DNA of 64,000 bases from Cavia porcellus (Eukaryota; Chordata; Mammalia; Rodentia; Caviidae). Below, one piece after another: positions 12,000 through 25,245 of this stretch; within the stretch, counting starts at the first letter, position 1; each line of letters starts with the position of its first letter. The notes under the pieces were generated by a model that made no database searches, was not told the origin of the DNA, and saw only the letters and a list, made by a program, of their open reading frames with translations. Position numbers and translations under genes: made by a program. The DNA is taken from contig NW_026947506.1 of assembly GCF_034190915.1 (NCBI RefSeq), forward strand, positions 28,736,248 through 28,800,247, written 5' to 3'.

Positions 12000-13786
12000 T
12001 TATTCTAAATAGATTAACTCATTCTATAGAAAATACTAGGGAAATAAAAGATACAATGCTGCTTAATCATTTGAATATTTTCTCATATGGCATGGGGCTG
12101 TTCCTAACCTGGAGGGCCCAGAAGTTAGCTCCAGGCCGCCCCCTGCCCCCTTGGACACCCTGGGCCTGTGTCTCGCACTCCTGCCCAGAGCTTCGGAAAT
12201 GATGGTCCCTGCCTCCTCCCAACATGGGCATTTTAACAGGACTACAGTGACCACTGCCAGTGTTCCTCAGAAGGCCTCCCCCCATTTCAGTTCCCTTTTG
12301 GTCTGTTTCTGTATTGTGGGGCTCTTTTAGGGTGTTTCCTTTTTTCCCTTGAAATAAAAAGATCTGCTGCTAAGAAGAGGCTTGGGGACTCTTAGCTCCC
12401 CCGCCGGCCCCTGAAGGAATTGTCACCTCTGTGAGGCGGTCATATCCACAGGTCATGTCCACACACACCGTTCTCTCAAGTCCCAAGTCCCTTGCGGTGG
12501 AAAGAAAAAGCCACTGTTTCGAGGGAGGCTTCTCTGACAAGCTGGACAATTCGCCTTCCTCTCCACTCTTCCTCACAGAAACTGTGGCTCTGAAAAGAAA
12601 GACCAGGTGCTCCCGCCTGAAGCCCTGACCAAAAACTTGTTCTACAGCACTGTAAACAAAGAGCCACTCCGAAGCTTCTGTCAGGGTGTGTCCAAAGATG
12701 GAGGCTTCAGAGGAGGTTTTCTTTGTTTAAGGAAACGTATACCCAGGAATTTCTGTTTCCTCCAGGAGCTGTTGAGAGGATGAGGTGGGATAGCTGATTT
12801 GGGCACTGGGGAGTCTGCAGGGCTAAGGTCTCAGCAGGGAGGGAGATGGGGGTCACCGGGCAGCATCCTCAGGCTGTGTCTGTATTGTGAGTGACAGGCA
12901 GACTTTGAAGTTGGTGCTAATCCTCAAGTTCCTGGGTCCTGCTGGGCCCTCCACTGTGGCCCCACCTTCAGGAAGAGCTTTTATGTGTCAATCCTGAAGC
13001 ATATGCTTGACAGGCTCTGAGAATGTTCTGGAATGAGCCAGGGGCTACCCACGATGGAGAAGAGGCAAGGAGATGCCCAGGGGTGGCCCAGGAGAGGTGG
13101 AGACAGGAACTGGGCTAAGAGTACCTGTTCCCTTCTGCTCTGGACTGCCCAGCCATGGTAGGGATAGTCCTGGGTTTACCACAATTGTGCAGGAAAAGAC
13201 TGGGATTTATTTTGGATAATAAAACAATTAGGGAGCCCCAAAGGCTGAAGAACTTGTGGCACAGTGACCTGCAGCATTTTAGGCTCTAACAGGACTTGTA
13301 ATAGTCTCATCTGTCTGCATTTCCCCATACACCCATTATGTCTTAAGGAACCAATGTCAATATTTCTTGGAATCCTAAACTTTGTATATATGTTATTTGG
13401 TTCTTTCTCACTTGTCTTTCATGATGTAAACAGTAGTGGCCACACAGTTCCCTGCTTCCCCAGCTGGAGAAATTCATCCAAGCCCTGGGTGCGCACCAGG
13501 GAGGAGCTTCCAGGGCCCCAGGTGCACCTGGGGTGCACAGTGCTTAAAGGTTGCCATTAGTCTCAGTGGCTGTCTAATAAACCACAAAATGATGAAAATT
13601 GTGATATTAGAAACATAAAATATGGTGGGAGGAGCAAAAAAATTCAAAATTTCTGTATGCTGTCAAAATTAAATTGATAGCTTAAAATAGCTTGTTTAAA
13701 ATATAAAATGTTATAATCAATTTTTCCATTACTTGACAGTAATCCATAGTGTTTAATTCTCTTTCATCCAAATGTTTTAGATGAAT

Positions 13787-13787
<1 letters not shown>
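12000..13787. other. Intergenic, nothing recognised
   Basis: GC-rich unique sequence with short overlapping frames only. Confidence 0.5.

Positions 13788-13820
<33 letters not shown>
13788..13820. repeat. (TG)n microsatellite
   Basis: About 16 uninterrupted TG units. Confidence 0.95.
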
Positions 13821-13822
<2 letters not shown>

Positions 13823-13857
13823 CACGTGCAAATGTGTGCCTGTATAATTTATAGGCT

Positions 13858-14262
13858 ATCAGAAGATAGTGAAAAGCCAACCCATAGAATAAGAGAGAAT
13901 ATTTGCAAATTATATCTCTGATAAAGGATTCATATTTACAATATATAAAGAATTCCTATAACTCATTAACTAAAAACTCTAAATTAAAAAGTGATCAGAG
14001 GATCTGATCAACATTGCTCCAAAAAGGACAAACATTCAACAATCCTATAAAAAGATGCTCTATAACTAGCCATACAGAAAATGGAAGTCAAAACCACAAG
14101 GAGATACCACCCCACACCCACTAGAAAGGCTAAAATCAAAAAGGCAACAGAAGTAAGTGTGGACAAGAATGCAGAGAAACAGAAACCTTTGTACACTGCG
14201 GGAAGGAATATAAAGTGGTGCAACCACTTTGGAAAATAGCACCATCAAAAGCTTAAACACAA
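13858..14262 (+). mobile_element. L1 ORF2 3' fragment, decayed
   Basis: Carries conserved L1 phrases in order: gagaatatttgcaaattata, ctgataaaggattcatat, gaaatggaagtcaaaaccac-like, gagataccaccccacaccca, and actttggaaaatag. Many stops; no intact protein. Confidence 0.8.
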
Positions 14263-14511
14263 GCCGGGATGGTGGTGCATGCCCGCAATGCCACCCAACC
14301 GGGTGATTTAGCAAATACCTGTATCTAAATAAAAAAAAAAAAAAAAAAGAAAGAAAGAAAGAAAGGAAGAAAGAAAAAGAAAAAGCCTAGGGATTTAGCT
14401 TAGAGTGAAGGCTTGGGGTTCAACAGGTTGGCCTCAAACTTGCATCGATCCTCCTGCTCCAGCCTCTCAAGAGCTGAGATTACAGGTATGTAATCTCACT
14501 GTGCCCTGCTT
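14262..14511. mobile_element. SINE cluster: B1-like, (AAAG)n, ID and antisense B1 fragments
   Basis: From left to right: a 5' SINE piece (gccgggatggtggtgcatgc) ending in a poly(A)/(AAAG)n tract at 14330-14386, a short ID-like piece (agggatttagcttagagtg), then an antisense B1 tail with AGCTGAGATTACAGG. It looks like successive insertions, with pieces truncated. Confidence 0.65.
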
Positions 14512-14590
14512 AAATAGCAAAATTTTAAAATACTAGAGTAATGAGATAATGTTAAATGGCCTCTAAGTGAGGCTAAGGATTCAAGAAACA

Positions 14591-14720
14591 GCTGGGCATG
14601 ATGACACATGCCTGTAATTCCAGCACTCTGGGAGGTCAAGGCAAGGAGATTGCAAGTTCAAGACTAGTCTGGGCAAGGGCAGTTTAACAATTTAGCAAGA
14701 AGCTGTCTCCAAAACAAAAG
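14591..14720 (+). mobile_element. B1-type SINE
   Basis: Begins AGCTGGGCATGATGACACAT, has TTCCAGCACTCTGGGAGGTC and ends CTGTCTCCAAAACAAAAG. Confidence 0.88.
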
Positions 14721-14939
14721 AGAAAAGAAGTGGGGAAGATCCTGATTTCAGAGAGAGCTCACAAGGTCTTTTGGGCTGAGCAGCGTCACTGCTGCTGAGT
14801 TGCTCCTTCTCTGTGGTAGAGGCCTCGCAATGACACAGAAAAATGTTCTGGTATTTTGTCAAATAAAATTAGAGTTTATGAACACACATATTCAAAAAGG
14901 TCGCTGGACGCAATGTGACACAAAGGCCACTTGGCCTCT

Positions 14940-15350
14940 GCAGTGCTCTTTCCCCCAAATCCAAGTAGTATTCTAAAATACCAGACACACCCTAACTGTG
15001 GGGCACCCCAGGAAATGCCTGACAAGTCCCTGAGAAATGTCGTGGTCAGGAAAAGACCGGAAGGAGGAGATGGGAGGAGATCAAGGAGTCTGCTAGATAA
15101 CAGATGCCATGTGGGGCCCAGATGTGACCCTGGGTCTGAAATAGGACATTCATGGACAAGCCATGGTGACACTGGAATATAAGCAGCACTTGAGTGAATA
15201 GTCTTATCCTAATGTGTGTTTCTTAATTTTTACAAATGTGCCATGGCTTTGGAAGATGCTAACAGCACAGGAAGCTGGCAGAGGGGAACTCTCTAATGTC
15301 TCCTAAACTTTTCTGTAAATCCGAAATTATGATAGACATTTAAAACAATT
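14940..15350 (+). mobile_element. Ancient LINE-type 3' end
   Basis: Contains phrases I recognise from an old mammalian repeat 3' end: acaaatgtgccatggctttg, gggaactctctaatgt and ttttctgtaaatccgaaatt. Most likely L1ME-like. Orientation follows from the order of phrases. Confidence 0.5.
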
Positions 15351-15351
15351 A

Positions 15352-17689
15352 AATGGAATACATAAAAATGATTCTAGAGTCAAAAACAGTTAACTTAGTA
15401 TGATGCTATGTGGAATGTATTTCTCTAATTATCAATAAAGCAGTCAGATTTTAAAAAAATCGCTAATAGTTTAGCACAAGTCACTGACAGATGACACTTA
15501 TATCTTGTACTGGATTTCCTGTCATGAGGATACATAATTCTTTCAAAGCACAGACTTTGTTCTAAAAACCCAATGGAGAACAAGTGATCCGTACCCTGGC
15601 CAGGATTAAGGAAAGGCCCTGGGGCCATGGACCACCCTGTTGTAACCAAGCTGGCATTAAGAATGCCAAAAGACACCGTGGCGGAGAGGAGGCAGAGGCT
15701 TTCCAGGAAATCCCACATCGCCATGCAGAGCGCATCCGGGCTGTGACAGCACGGAAGGACAAAAAGGCCTTCAAAACTGTTGGCAGGCGTACATCCCGTG
15801 CTTGAGCAAGAAAAGCATCTCATCCCAGCCTGGCCACTTCTCTCTGTCCCCACCCGACAGGAGGGAAACAGGGAGGTTTTCCAGCTCCCCAGGGCTGGGC
15901 ACCGGGCCCTAAAATGGGAACAGCGAAACCCAGTGCAAACAGGGAAGATGCAGAGGGATTGGAGGGTGAGGTGGGGCAGGCAGAATGGCCTCCTTGGTCG
16001 CTGAGGACCAGAAGGGGAGATCGGGCAGAAAGACAGCAAGGCCAGGTCCCAGAGGCAATGCTGGGGTTCATCCAGGGGACATCCATTGGTCTCTCTGTCC
16101 CGTGTATGTCTCTGGCAGGGTCCTAGAGCTTAAGGATGGCAGCGAGCTTGCCCCGACGGCACTCTGTGTGGACAGTGACATATCAGGCTGCATATAAGGA
16201 GGAAAGAACTGGGGTCAGCAAGTATAGGCACAGAGGGAAAGGTGATGGTGAGTGGAGGAACAGTCCACCATGGAGACCCAGCTCAGGCACGAAGCACAGC
16301 TAGGCCTTGCCTCCTCTGAGAGCCTCTGAGAAGGTCAAGGACCCAGGGGAAGCTTCGCAGAGCCTGGCTGATCTTCTGGGCCAAATCAGTCAGAGAATAC
16401 AGGGATTCCATTCCTTGGAAGTCTTCCCAAAACTCTGTTTAGTCAGTGAAGTGCCAATTTCTGCGGGACCTCGTAGAGAGCTGGCAAGGTGATATTGGGT
16501 CATTGTCCACCTCACTTAACACATTCGATGTGGAAATTAGTGTCTGTTAAGCACCTAATATGTGCCAGATGGCAACAATTCTGAAGTGCTTTCCTCATGC
16601 AGTTAAGACAAGGATAGAGACACCTAAAGCAAGGTGTTGGAGGAAAGGGGTTCCCCCTAAGATACACTGGCAAACAGTACTGAGCCCCTAGCCAGGAGGC
16701 ACCCAGGAAAACCAGCTGTGCGACACCTGAGGGCTGTGACGTGGCCTCAAGTTTCCAGATCCACTAACTTTGTACCGGAAAAGGAAAGGAGAGAGAAAAG
16801 AGGAAGCTATGGCAAAACAGGGAAAATTGAGATTACTCCACTGTGGCTTCCACAACCTTCTTTGGTTACTATGGAATCTGGCCCAGGAACAGAGGTCAGA
16901 TGAGAGGATTTTTGGACCACTGTGGCTATGGTGGATGTTTCAAAAAGGATTCACTGGGACTCCATTGCAGAACATGGAGTGTTAGTGCCACACGCTCAAT
17001 TTGCACTTCTGTGTAACGGCGTGGTCACAGGGCCTCCTGCACTGGGATGCTGATGCCGTTTGTGACTTGCTCAGTTCCATACTAATGGGGAGCTGGAGTG
17101 TCAGCTGGTAGTTCAACCTCAAAACACCATGGCAAGCTGCCATACACGTCACAGTGGAGAAGTCCCTGTTCATGAACACCTAGGATGGCAGTTAACACAA
17201 AGCGCCCTGGTCCATCCCACACGCTCTCCACCTCCACAGGCTCTGAGCACCAGCAGCTCAGTGTGTGCAGGGCTTCGTCTAGCGGTGTGCAGACTGTCCT
17301 CCACTCGGTGACGGCTCCCCTGGAGACTTTTTGACTTAATGATGGTGGAAAACACAGAAACGTTCAGTGGAAACCAACTTCAAATCTTGAACGCTGATAT
17401 TTTTCCTGGGCTGGCCAGACGATGGGTGATCCACTCTGCTGATGCTGGGGAGACCTAGCACAGGCACTGGTCAGCCATGCAAATACGAGGGTGGCTGGTG
17501 GGTCCGTACAGCACAGTGCCATTTGATAGTGGAGACCACTCCAGGGTCAGAACTCCCACATGGCTCAGTGACAACAAACTTCCCTGTTTCATGTCCCCAA
17601 CCTCCCTGTTTCAGGTCCCACAGGGAGCCTGATTTTGCACCTTGTGGGCAGGAGTCAAGTGGCCTCTATACTTTCTCCATAGGAGAATG
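15352..17689. other. Intergenic with one long but unrecognised frame
   Basis: Contains a 204-codon minus-strand frame (15425-16039) with no known motif, and a MIR fragment at 16530. Nothing else recognised. Confidence 0.5.
16530..16612 (+). mobile_element. MIR fragment
   Basis: Contains TTAAGCACCTAATATGTGCC, the core of MIR elements. Short and diverged. Confidence 0.55.
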
Positions 17690-18030
17690 TCACAGAAAAT
17701 GTAACAAAAGGCTTAAATGAGAACCAGACACTCAAAACAACACGAAAAATATTCACTTTGCAATTTTAAAAATCACTTGGCATAGTAAGACCTAGCAGGT
17801 CTCAAACTCAGTGGAGAAAGACAATGTATCCCCACACTCATGGGACTGAAATGTTGGATTGACCAAGATTTTAACACAGCCACAATAGAAAGGCTTCACT
17901 GAGAGATATGGACTCTGAATTTATGTTCTGCAAAGGCCCTCTTCAAAGGAGCCACAGTGTGGGAGGAAATACTTGCAAATCACAACTCTCACTGCAGAAT
18001 AACATCTAGAATATATTCCTAAAACTCTCC
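17690..18030 (+). mobile_element. L1 fragment, decayed
   Basis: L1 ORF2-like phrases: tgtaacaaaaggcttaaatg near the start, then gggaggaaatacttgcaaat and atctagaatatattcct. Heavily mutated. Confidence 0.5.
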
Positions 18031-19439
18031 CTGGGTGAGCCCTGTGACTTACCCCACACTTGCAGCTGTCTTCTGCACGAAGCTGCTCTTAGCACTTTTT
18101 TCCCTGAATCTCTTTTAGGTAATGGAAATTGTGAGTCTCCTGTGGACCAGGTGGGCGTCTGAAGAACTGTGTTTACACAGGCAAAGGGAGGAGCCGGGTG
18201 GCGGGGTTCCAGGAACAAGGCATGGGAATGGCATCACCCTCTCTTGGGTCCCTAGAAGGGCTGTGTCTGGAGACAGAAACTTCCCTGTCACCATGGTGAT
18301 GGAGACCTGCCACCTGCACAGAACAGGGTCCTACATCTTTAACTGGAGCCATGGGAAAGGCTGAAGGTGGGTTCAGCAGGGCGACCTTCCTGGCTGCTAG
18401 GAACAACCTGCAAAAGACACAGTCCTCAGAGAACAGCCTATTCAAGTTCTGGCGGGAGGAGGCAGAGGATGAAGGGTACCTGCCCTGGCTCTGGAATCAG
18501 GTTGTGACAAGCAGGGCTCGTGGTGGGCCAGTGTGTGCATCTCCATTCTTAGCAATCCATACTGAGCCTGCTTACAGGTGGGAACTGGGTTCAGATAAGG
18601 CAAGTTCCAGACTCACCCTGCCATCCTACCGGAGCTCTCTCCAGGTCTTCAGTTTGTACATTTTCAAAGTAGGAAAACACAGTAAATCCCAAGAAGGCCT
18701 TAGGAAGAGGGGCTAAGGGTAGACAGGGCTGGCCACGGAGGCATGAGAGAAGCCTCTGGAACTGAAGGGGTCGGGGCTTTCCAGGGGGAAAAGAGGCACC
18801 CATAGGTGCATGGGACACACACATAGCAGAGTTCAGAAGCAAGCCCTGGACTGCCTGGGGATGTGGCTACAGATAACATTTCGCAACTGTGGCAGAGATC
18901 AGCTCTTCCAACTACTGTGCTAGAACAAAGGCCTGTGCGAAGGTAACAGCTTGCAGACCCAGAGGGATGGTGTGTGCCAGCCCAGCCACTGTCCCCGGCT
19001 GCTCAGCGCCTCTGTGGCTTCTTCAGATGCAAGCCCTGAGATTTTTCCTGCTTCACCCAAGAGGAAGCAGAAACACAGGGAGGATGGGAAGCTGCCTCAA
19101 AGTCCTCATACTCACGGTCCCTGGCTTGTGACAGCCACTGATATGAAATACAACTGGGATCCCACCTGCCTCCTCACCAGTCCCCAAAGGACAGAAGGTT
19201 TTATTATAAGAAATAAAATAGTTGCACATTCTGTCAATGGGGGTAGCTTTTCAAGCATGGCACAGAAGCTGGAAACCAAAAAAGAAAAAATCTGGCCACA
19301 AGAAAAATTTTCAACATCTCTGTCAACAACAGAATGCCATAAACAAAGGCAAAAGCATTACCACAACCTGAGAAAACACGCTTATGCAACCTAGTAGTAC
19401 AAAGACCTAACAGCCCAAGTAAATAAAAATTATATAAAT
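18031..19439. other. Intergenic, nothing recognised
   Basis: Short overlapping frames up to 147 codons, none resembling a protein I know. Confidence 0.5.
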
Positions 19440-21540
19440 CAGTGGAAAATAAAAGATCCTTTTGACAAAAGATCTCTGTAAGATCTTTCTTATTATCTTT
19501 TATTTTGCTTTTTAACTGATTCATGATTTGGCCTCCCCATAAAAGAGAAACCATGTGATATTTAAGCTTGTATGTCTGATTTATTTCACTTAACATTATG
19601 GTCTCAAGGTGAATCTATTTTCCTACAAGTGAATCAAGCTTCTTTATGGCTGAGTAGGACCCCACTGGGAATAAATAGCCTGTTTTCTTTACCTGTTCAC
19701 CTGTTGATGGACTAATAGGCTGCTTCCAGGATTTAGATATTATGAATTATGCCATTAAAACACGGGTATGCATTATCACTATAATGTGACATCTTTTTTT
19801 TTTTTTGTCTTTTTCCTTTTTATCAGTACCGGGGATCAAACTCACGACTGCCTGCTTGCAAGGCAGGCGCGTATGCTGCTGAGCTAAATCCCCAGCCCCT
19901 AATGTGACATCTTTAACCCCTTTGGGAAGATACCAAGAAGAGGACCAAGCTGGGTCGAGGAATCTCTAGTTTTAGTTTTTGAGGAATCTCCATATTGATT
20001 TCCACACTGGTTGTACTAGTTTCCATTCCCACTAACAATGTAGAAGGTTTCCTTTCCCCCCCTTAGCCTTGCCAGCATTTGTTACTACCTGATTTCTTGA
20101 TGAGAGCCATTCTTTCTGAAGTAAGGTGGAATCTCAGTGTTCTTTTAGTGTGCATTTCTCTAATGGCCAGAGATGTGGAACACTTTTTCATGTGTTTATT
20201 GACCATTTGTACTTCTAAGAACTATCAATTCATTTCAGCGGCCCATTTTTTAAATTAGAGTTTTTATTTTCAGTAATCTAGTATTTTTTAGTTATTCGTG
20301 TGTTCTAAATATTAGTCTTCTGCCTGAGGAGTAGCTGGCAATATTCTGCAGGTTGTTCTTTATGCGGATGGTCATTTCCTTTGCTGCACGAAAGGCCTTT
20401 AATTTTATATTGATCCCATTTGTTGTGCAATGGGCGTTCTGTTCAGAAATTCTTGTCTATGTCTTTAAGAATTATAAATATTTTATCCTGCAGAAGATTT
20501 GGTATTTGTTTTAATATTTAGATCTTTGACCCAGTTTGATTTTAGTATAGTAATGGTGAGAGATAAGGGTTTAGATTCAGACAGGACATGAGGATAGCCA
20601 ATTTCCCAGTACCATTTGTTAAAGAGGCTGTCTTTCTGCAAGCATATGTTTTAGGTCCTTTTGTCCAAGATCTGATAGCTGTAATACCTGCAGTTGTTTC
20701 TACATCTTCTATTCTGTCCCGCCAATCCACATTCTGGTTTTCATTCTAGTCTCATGCTGTTTTTATCACCATAGCTTTGTAATATAACTTCAATTCGAAA
20801 TTGTGATGCCTCCTCTTTGCTCTTGTTGTCCAGGATAACTTCTTTTATTCTGGACCTTTTGTGGTTCCGCATGAATTTTAGAATGTTTTCTCTAACTCTG
20901 TGAAGAACGCTACTGGTATTTTAATTGGGTTTGGGTTATAACTGTATATCAGTCTTATAAGTATGAGCATTTTGCTATATTGGTTCTGCCTATCCAGGAA
21001 TAGGGAATACATCTTTCCATTTCCTGATGTCCTCATCAATCTCCTGTTCAGAGTACTGTAGTTTTCATTATAGTCATTTTTCATTGACTTGGTCATTAAT
21101 TCCTAAATAATTTTTTTGAAGCTATTGTGAATGGTATTGTTTTCCTTATTTCTCAGAGAGTTCATTATTAGTGTCCAAGAACATTACTGATTTTGGGGTG
21201 TTGATTTGGTACCCTCCTATCTTGCTGAATTTGTTGATCAGTTGTAGGAATCTTGGCGGAATTTTTTGTGTCTTCTGTGTAAAGGATCTCATCATCTGTG
21301 AATAAGGATAGTTTGACTTCTTCCTTTTCTATCTATGTCCCTTTTTTCTTTCTCTTCCCTGAGTGCTCTGGCCAAAGTTTCAAGTACTAACTATATGGAA
21401 GAGTGGTGAGAATGGACTGCCTTGTCTTGTTCCCAAGCTTAAAGAAAAAGCTTTCTATTTTTTCCCATTTAATGTGACACTGGCAGCAGGTTTGTCATAA
21501 ATGGCTTTTATCAGGTTGGAACAAGGTCTTTTAGAAGTCC
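19440..21540 (-). mobile_element. L1, about 2.1 kb of 3' ORF2 and 3'UTR
   Basis: A long antisense L1. On the minus strand the part near 21540-19500 shows C-terminal ORF2 phrases; on the plus strand cccagtaccatttgttaaag, agtctcatgctgtttttat, catttcctttgctgcacga, tctaatggccagagatgtgg and gcctccccataaaagag are all classic. Its frame is broken by many stops. An ID SINE inserted at 19794-19899. Confidence 0.85.
19794..19899 (-). mobile_element. ID-type SINE inside L1, with target duplication
   Basis: Full-length antisense ID with T-rich leader and GCTGAGCTAAATCCCCAGCC end. The target duplication taatgtgacatcttt is perfect on both sides (from 19782 and from 19900). Close to the consensus of other young copies here. 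Confidence 0.95.
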
Positions 21541-21544
21541 CACT

Positions 21545-21865
21545 TCTAAGGATGTGTGCAACAAAAATTCTTAGACAACATGAAGGTGTACCTGCAAGGA
21601 CAGTTTACTGAAATTATTCAGCAGTGACGGCCCAGAAGTAAAACAGATGTCAAGCAATAAACTTTGGCTTATCCACAAAGTAGAATGATATTGAAAAATG
21701 ATCCACATTATTAAAATATTAAACATACTAAATTGATAACATTAAGAGCATAGGAAGCGATGGATGACACCATTTCTGGTGATTATCTCAGGGAGATTTC
21801 TGAGGGATTTTCACCTCCTGTGTAATTCAGCTCTGTGTGTTCAAAATATTTTGAAGACAGAATCA
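21545..21865 (+). mobile_element. Old L1M-type 3' end
   Basis: The order of phrases (acttctaaggatgtgtgcaac, aatgatattgaaaaatgatc, ctggtgattatctcagggag) resembles the end of an old L1M family in the plus orientation, opposite to the neighbouring L1. Confidence 0.45.
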
Positions 21866-24059
21866 CAGCTGTAACCATAAATGAAATTACAGATATAGAC
21901 AAGCAGGGATTATTAATACAACCATTAACTTCCCACTATCCCTGTAATGGGAGATCGGCTTTCCTTCTTAAATAGGATGATGATCTCTTATATGATAATA
22001 TTTTAGTTCAAAATAATTAGCAATTAAGACCTTTTAAAATTTACAATCTTGCCATCAAGGCAGTCACTCATTTTAAAAGAATGAAACTACATTGCTAAAA
22101 CCTGAAGCTCTTTTATTTTCTTTGCTGAATTATTTAGAAATCAATACAGGAATATTCACTACCAGGCTGATTTTCAGCACACAATCAAGCTTTTCTCCCT
22201 CCGCCCCTGAACCACTGACTTGGTTTCTAAACAGAAGAAGACCAACTTGGGCCCAAACCACCCCAAATATGAACAAGACACAATAGTTATGATGTTCCTA
22301 ACCTGGGGTTCCAGTCTAACAGCAAAAGGACGTGCCCCAACTCTGGTTCCATCACCTTAAATTCTCCAACATCAGAGTAGAAAGGGCTGATGGCAAAGGA
22401 AATTGGAGAAAATTTAAAGAATGCTTTCTTTGGAGCAGCCAGCAGCTGCTTCCCGCCTGCTGCTCTGGGAGAGGCAGGTCTCACCGGGACTGCTCTCCTC
22501 TGGGGACTGGTGCGGCCACCCAGTGTGGAAGCAAAGACAAAGCAGAACTGTGGACAGGGAGCCCCAGAGCCCCCCAGGGCTAGGGCTGCTGCAGGATCTC
22601 ATCAGATTCTGGATTCCCAAGAAAACAAGAGAGGGGAACAGGCAACGAGAAGTGGGGGACTCAGTGATACAGAGCAGCCATGACCAATCAGGCAGAGCAA
22701 GCCCACCCCCACCAACCCTGTGTCAAAGTGTTATGGACAGCTAAGGTGATGGGAGTGAGCAGTCAGAAAAGGACTGGACACTCAAGGAAGTCAGCAGAAA
22801 AATAAAGACAACACGATTGTCACTGGAGGGGCATCTGAAGACCAGGCTTCAAGATAAAGATGCAATGACCAGGCCTACACGATTCCCCTCAGGAACAGTG
22901 AAATCACACTACACTTGGTATCACCTGGTCCAGCTAAGCTTCAGTCACTCAGATGGCTGACCAGAGCATCCAGACCCATTCCTTCCCCAAAATGCCTTTG
23001 TTCTTTCCACGTACCCTTGCTATGTGACTTATGTCACTACCAGATCTAATATGAGCTACACTTAGAATCTTAATGATTATTTTGTACTCACCTTCAGATT
23101 TTGTACCCACCTCCCAATTTTGCTCTACAAAACATTCTTAGAGAAGTAGCCTCAGTGACAACCCACGCTTTACCTCCACTGTTTCTTAGAATTCATTCTT
23201 TAATTTCAAGGGACATGGACCTGGCAGATCTGCCATCTAGCAGGTCGGGAGTTGTATTTTCCTCTATATCCAAAGGAACTGTGGCTGAACGGCCTCCAGT
23301 GATGGGTGGACTCCCACAGGGTCATGGGGACAGCCCTTGCCTATGCTGCTATGTGCCACCTGGCAGGGGAGAGAAGTCACTGTGAACATCAGTGAGGCCC
23401 CAGAGGCAGCAAGATGAGTTCCCAGTGCCCCAGCCAAGGACTAACTCCCCTGCTCTCTCTTCTCCTCCCTCTGGAGTTCACAGCTGGAGGCTTCAGAAAT
23501 TCAGGCAGCACTGTAATGTGTGCATCTTCCAGACTATGGATCCCTTGTTCAGCTACCATGGGGACCCCCACCCTGGAGTATTTCTCTCAGCCTAGTCACC
23601 TCTTAAAGATCCTTCCCTCCTCGGGTCAATCAGCTCATAAGACCTCACAGCAGGGTTTAAATTGCAACACAGGGTTCCTTTGGGAGGCAGAGGGAGGCAC
23701 TCAAACTGCATCCAATCCGCAGCATCCGCTGGGAGTGCTCACCAGGGGTAGGTGTTGCCAGAACCACTTCAAGGTCAAGAAATGGAACCGCGGAGAAGGC
23801 AGGAAACTCACCTAAGCCTTCTTAACTGAGAGCTCTGCAGCTGATCAGAGCTTTGCTTTAGGATTCTGGGCGTCATCATGCTTCCCAGAGGCAGAGGTGT
23901 TCAAAGACCAGGAGAGTAGTATTTTTATCTCCTCACCTGCACGGGAGAAGTGAGCTCCAAATGCAGCCTCCTCTAGAGAAAAAAAAATGTTTTCTGATCA
24001 TCAGAAACATATACATGGATAGAGGCCCTTGGAAACTATCTTGATAAAGACAAAAACAG
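21866..24059. other. Intergenic, nothing recognised
   Basis: Unique sequence, AT-rich at the left and GC-rich from about 22.4 kb. Frames up to 133 codons without motifs. Confidence 0.5.
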
Positions 24060-24577
24060 CCACAAGGCTTTGACTGGCACCTACTACCAGGAATGTGTCC
24101 TGAGGAAATCCAAGACAAGAGCACAGCTTTGTTCACAAGGTGCACGCAGGAGTGTTATTTATGTCAGTGAAAAAGTGAAAGCTTCTCATCTTCGCTGCCA
24201 GGGGTACAGGCTGCCGAAATTATACAGCGCTGATATGCATATTATAATAATTATGAAAATGTAGCAAGTGTTTGACTTAATGTGCTACTCACTGTTTTAA
24301 AACCTATATGCAGGCGTTAACTCACTTAATCTAGATGGAAAATGCAGTGTGATCCTTACAGAAAGATTGTGCTGGGATATTTATGACTGAAGAAAGTGTT
24401 CATCATCTATGGTTGAATGAAAAATGCATGTTACAAAACTGTGTTTCCCAACCGTAGATTTAATGGGCAGCAGTTAGGACTAAGATATGGAATTATTGTT
24501 TTTAATTTTCTTGTGATTTGAAAAAATGTCTACATGTCCCACAATAATAACTACTGCTTAAAAAAAAAAAAAAAAAC
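24060..24577 (+). mobile_element. Old L1M 3' end with poly(A), containing MIR-like core
   Basis: Begins tactaccaggaatgtgtcct and proceeds through gttatttatgtcagtgaaaa to an 18-base A tail at 24560-24577. A MIR-like stretch (gttaactcacttaatc) sits at about 24270-24350. Confidence 0.5.
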
Positions 24578-25079
24578 AGACTTAAATGCCCACCAGAGTC
24601 AGACCCTGAGCAGGATCACAGGCTCCCCAGGAGGTGAGGCCTCTGGTGAACAAGCCCTGAGCGGAGCTCACCTCAGCAACAAACCAGGGAGCCAATAACC
24701 CCTGGGGCCAACCATCACAAGAGCCCTCTGCAAATTCAGGAGCCCCAACTAGGGCTCCAGGCCCCTGCAGGCCCCGCCCACTGCCCCGAGTCCTGAGACC
24801 ACAGTGGTCACCGGTGGGGTCTCGTCCTTCCGGCCTCGAGCTGGCCATGCTCAGCACTGAGACCAAAGCTCTCAGCCCAGCCCCAGCCCAAGGCTCGCTG
24901 CGCAGCTCCTGCTGTCTCTGGGACCGCTTTGAGCCTGCTCTCCCTGAAGGCTGTGTCCTCTGACTTTTCCCTGTGGGCTTTCTAAACTTGCCTTTCCCAT
25001 CCGCTCTGACCGCAGCTTTGGAGCCAAGGGATGACGCTGAGAAAACCGATGAAGGTGTCAGTGCGCCTGCCATATACTG
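24578..25079. other. GC-rich stretch with 173-codon minus-strand frame, not recognised
   Basis: GC near 60 percent with moderate CpG content. A minus-strand frame spans 24582-25103 but is rich in Gly, Ser, Arg and Ala without domain features, and its start lies in AT-rich MIR sequence, so I treat it as chance. Confidence 0.45.
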
Positions 25080-25245
25080 CCACATGTTGTTTAAATACAC
25101 CAAATCCCACTTAATCCTTAGAGCTTGTGTGCAGGCCGCCCACCAGCATCTTGCCTTACAGATAGAGACCTAACGGTCAATGGGGTTAAGCAAATTTTGT
25201 AGATCATAAGGGATGGAAACAAAATCCAAGCCCAGGTCTGCCGGT
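25080..25245 (+). mobile_element. MIR element
   Basis: Has cccacttaatccttagagc, cttacagatagagacc, gggttaagcaaattttgtag and aatccaagcccaggtctgcc in MIR order. Confidence 0.65.

Noticed and set aside
24582..25103. 173-codon minus-strand frame
   Set aside because: Low-complexity GC-rich composition, a start within MIR sequence, no motif; a chance frame is more likely.
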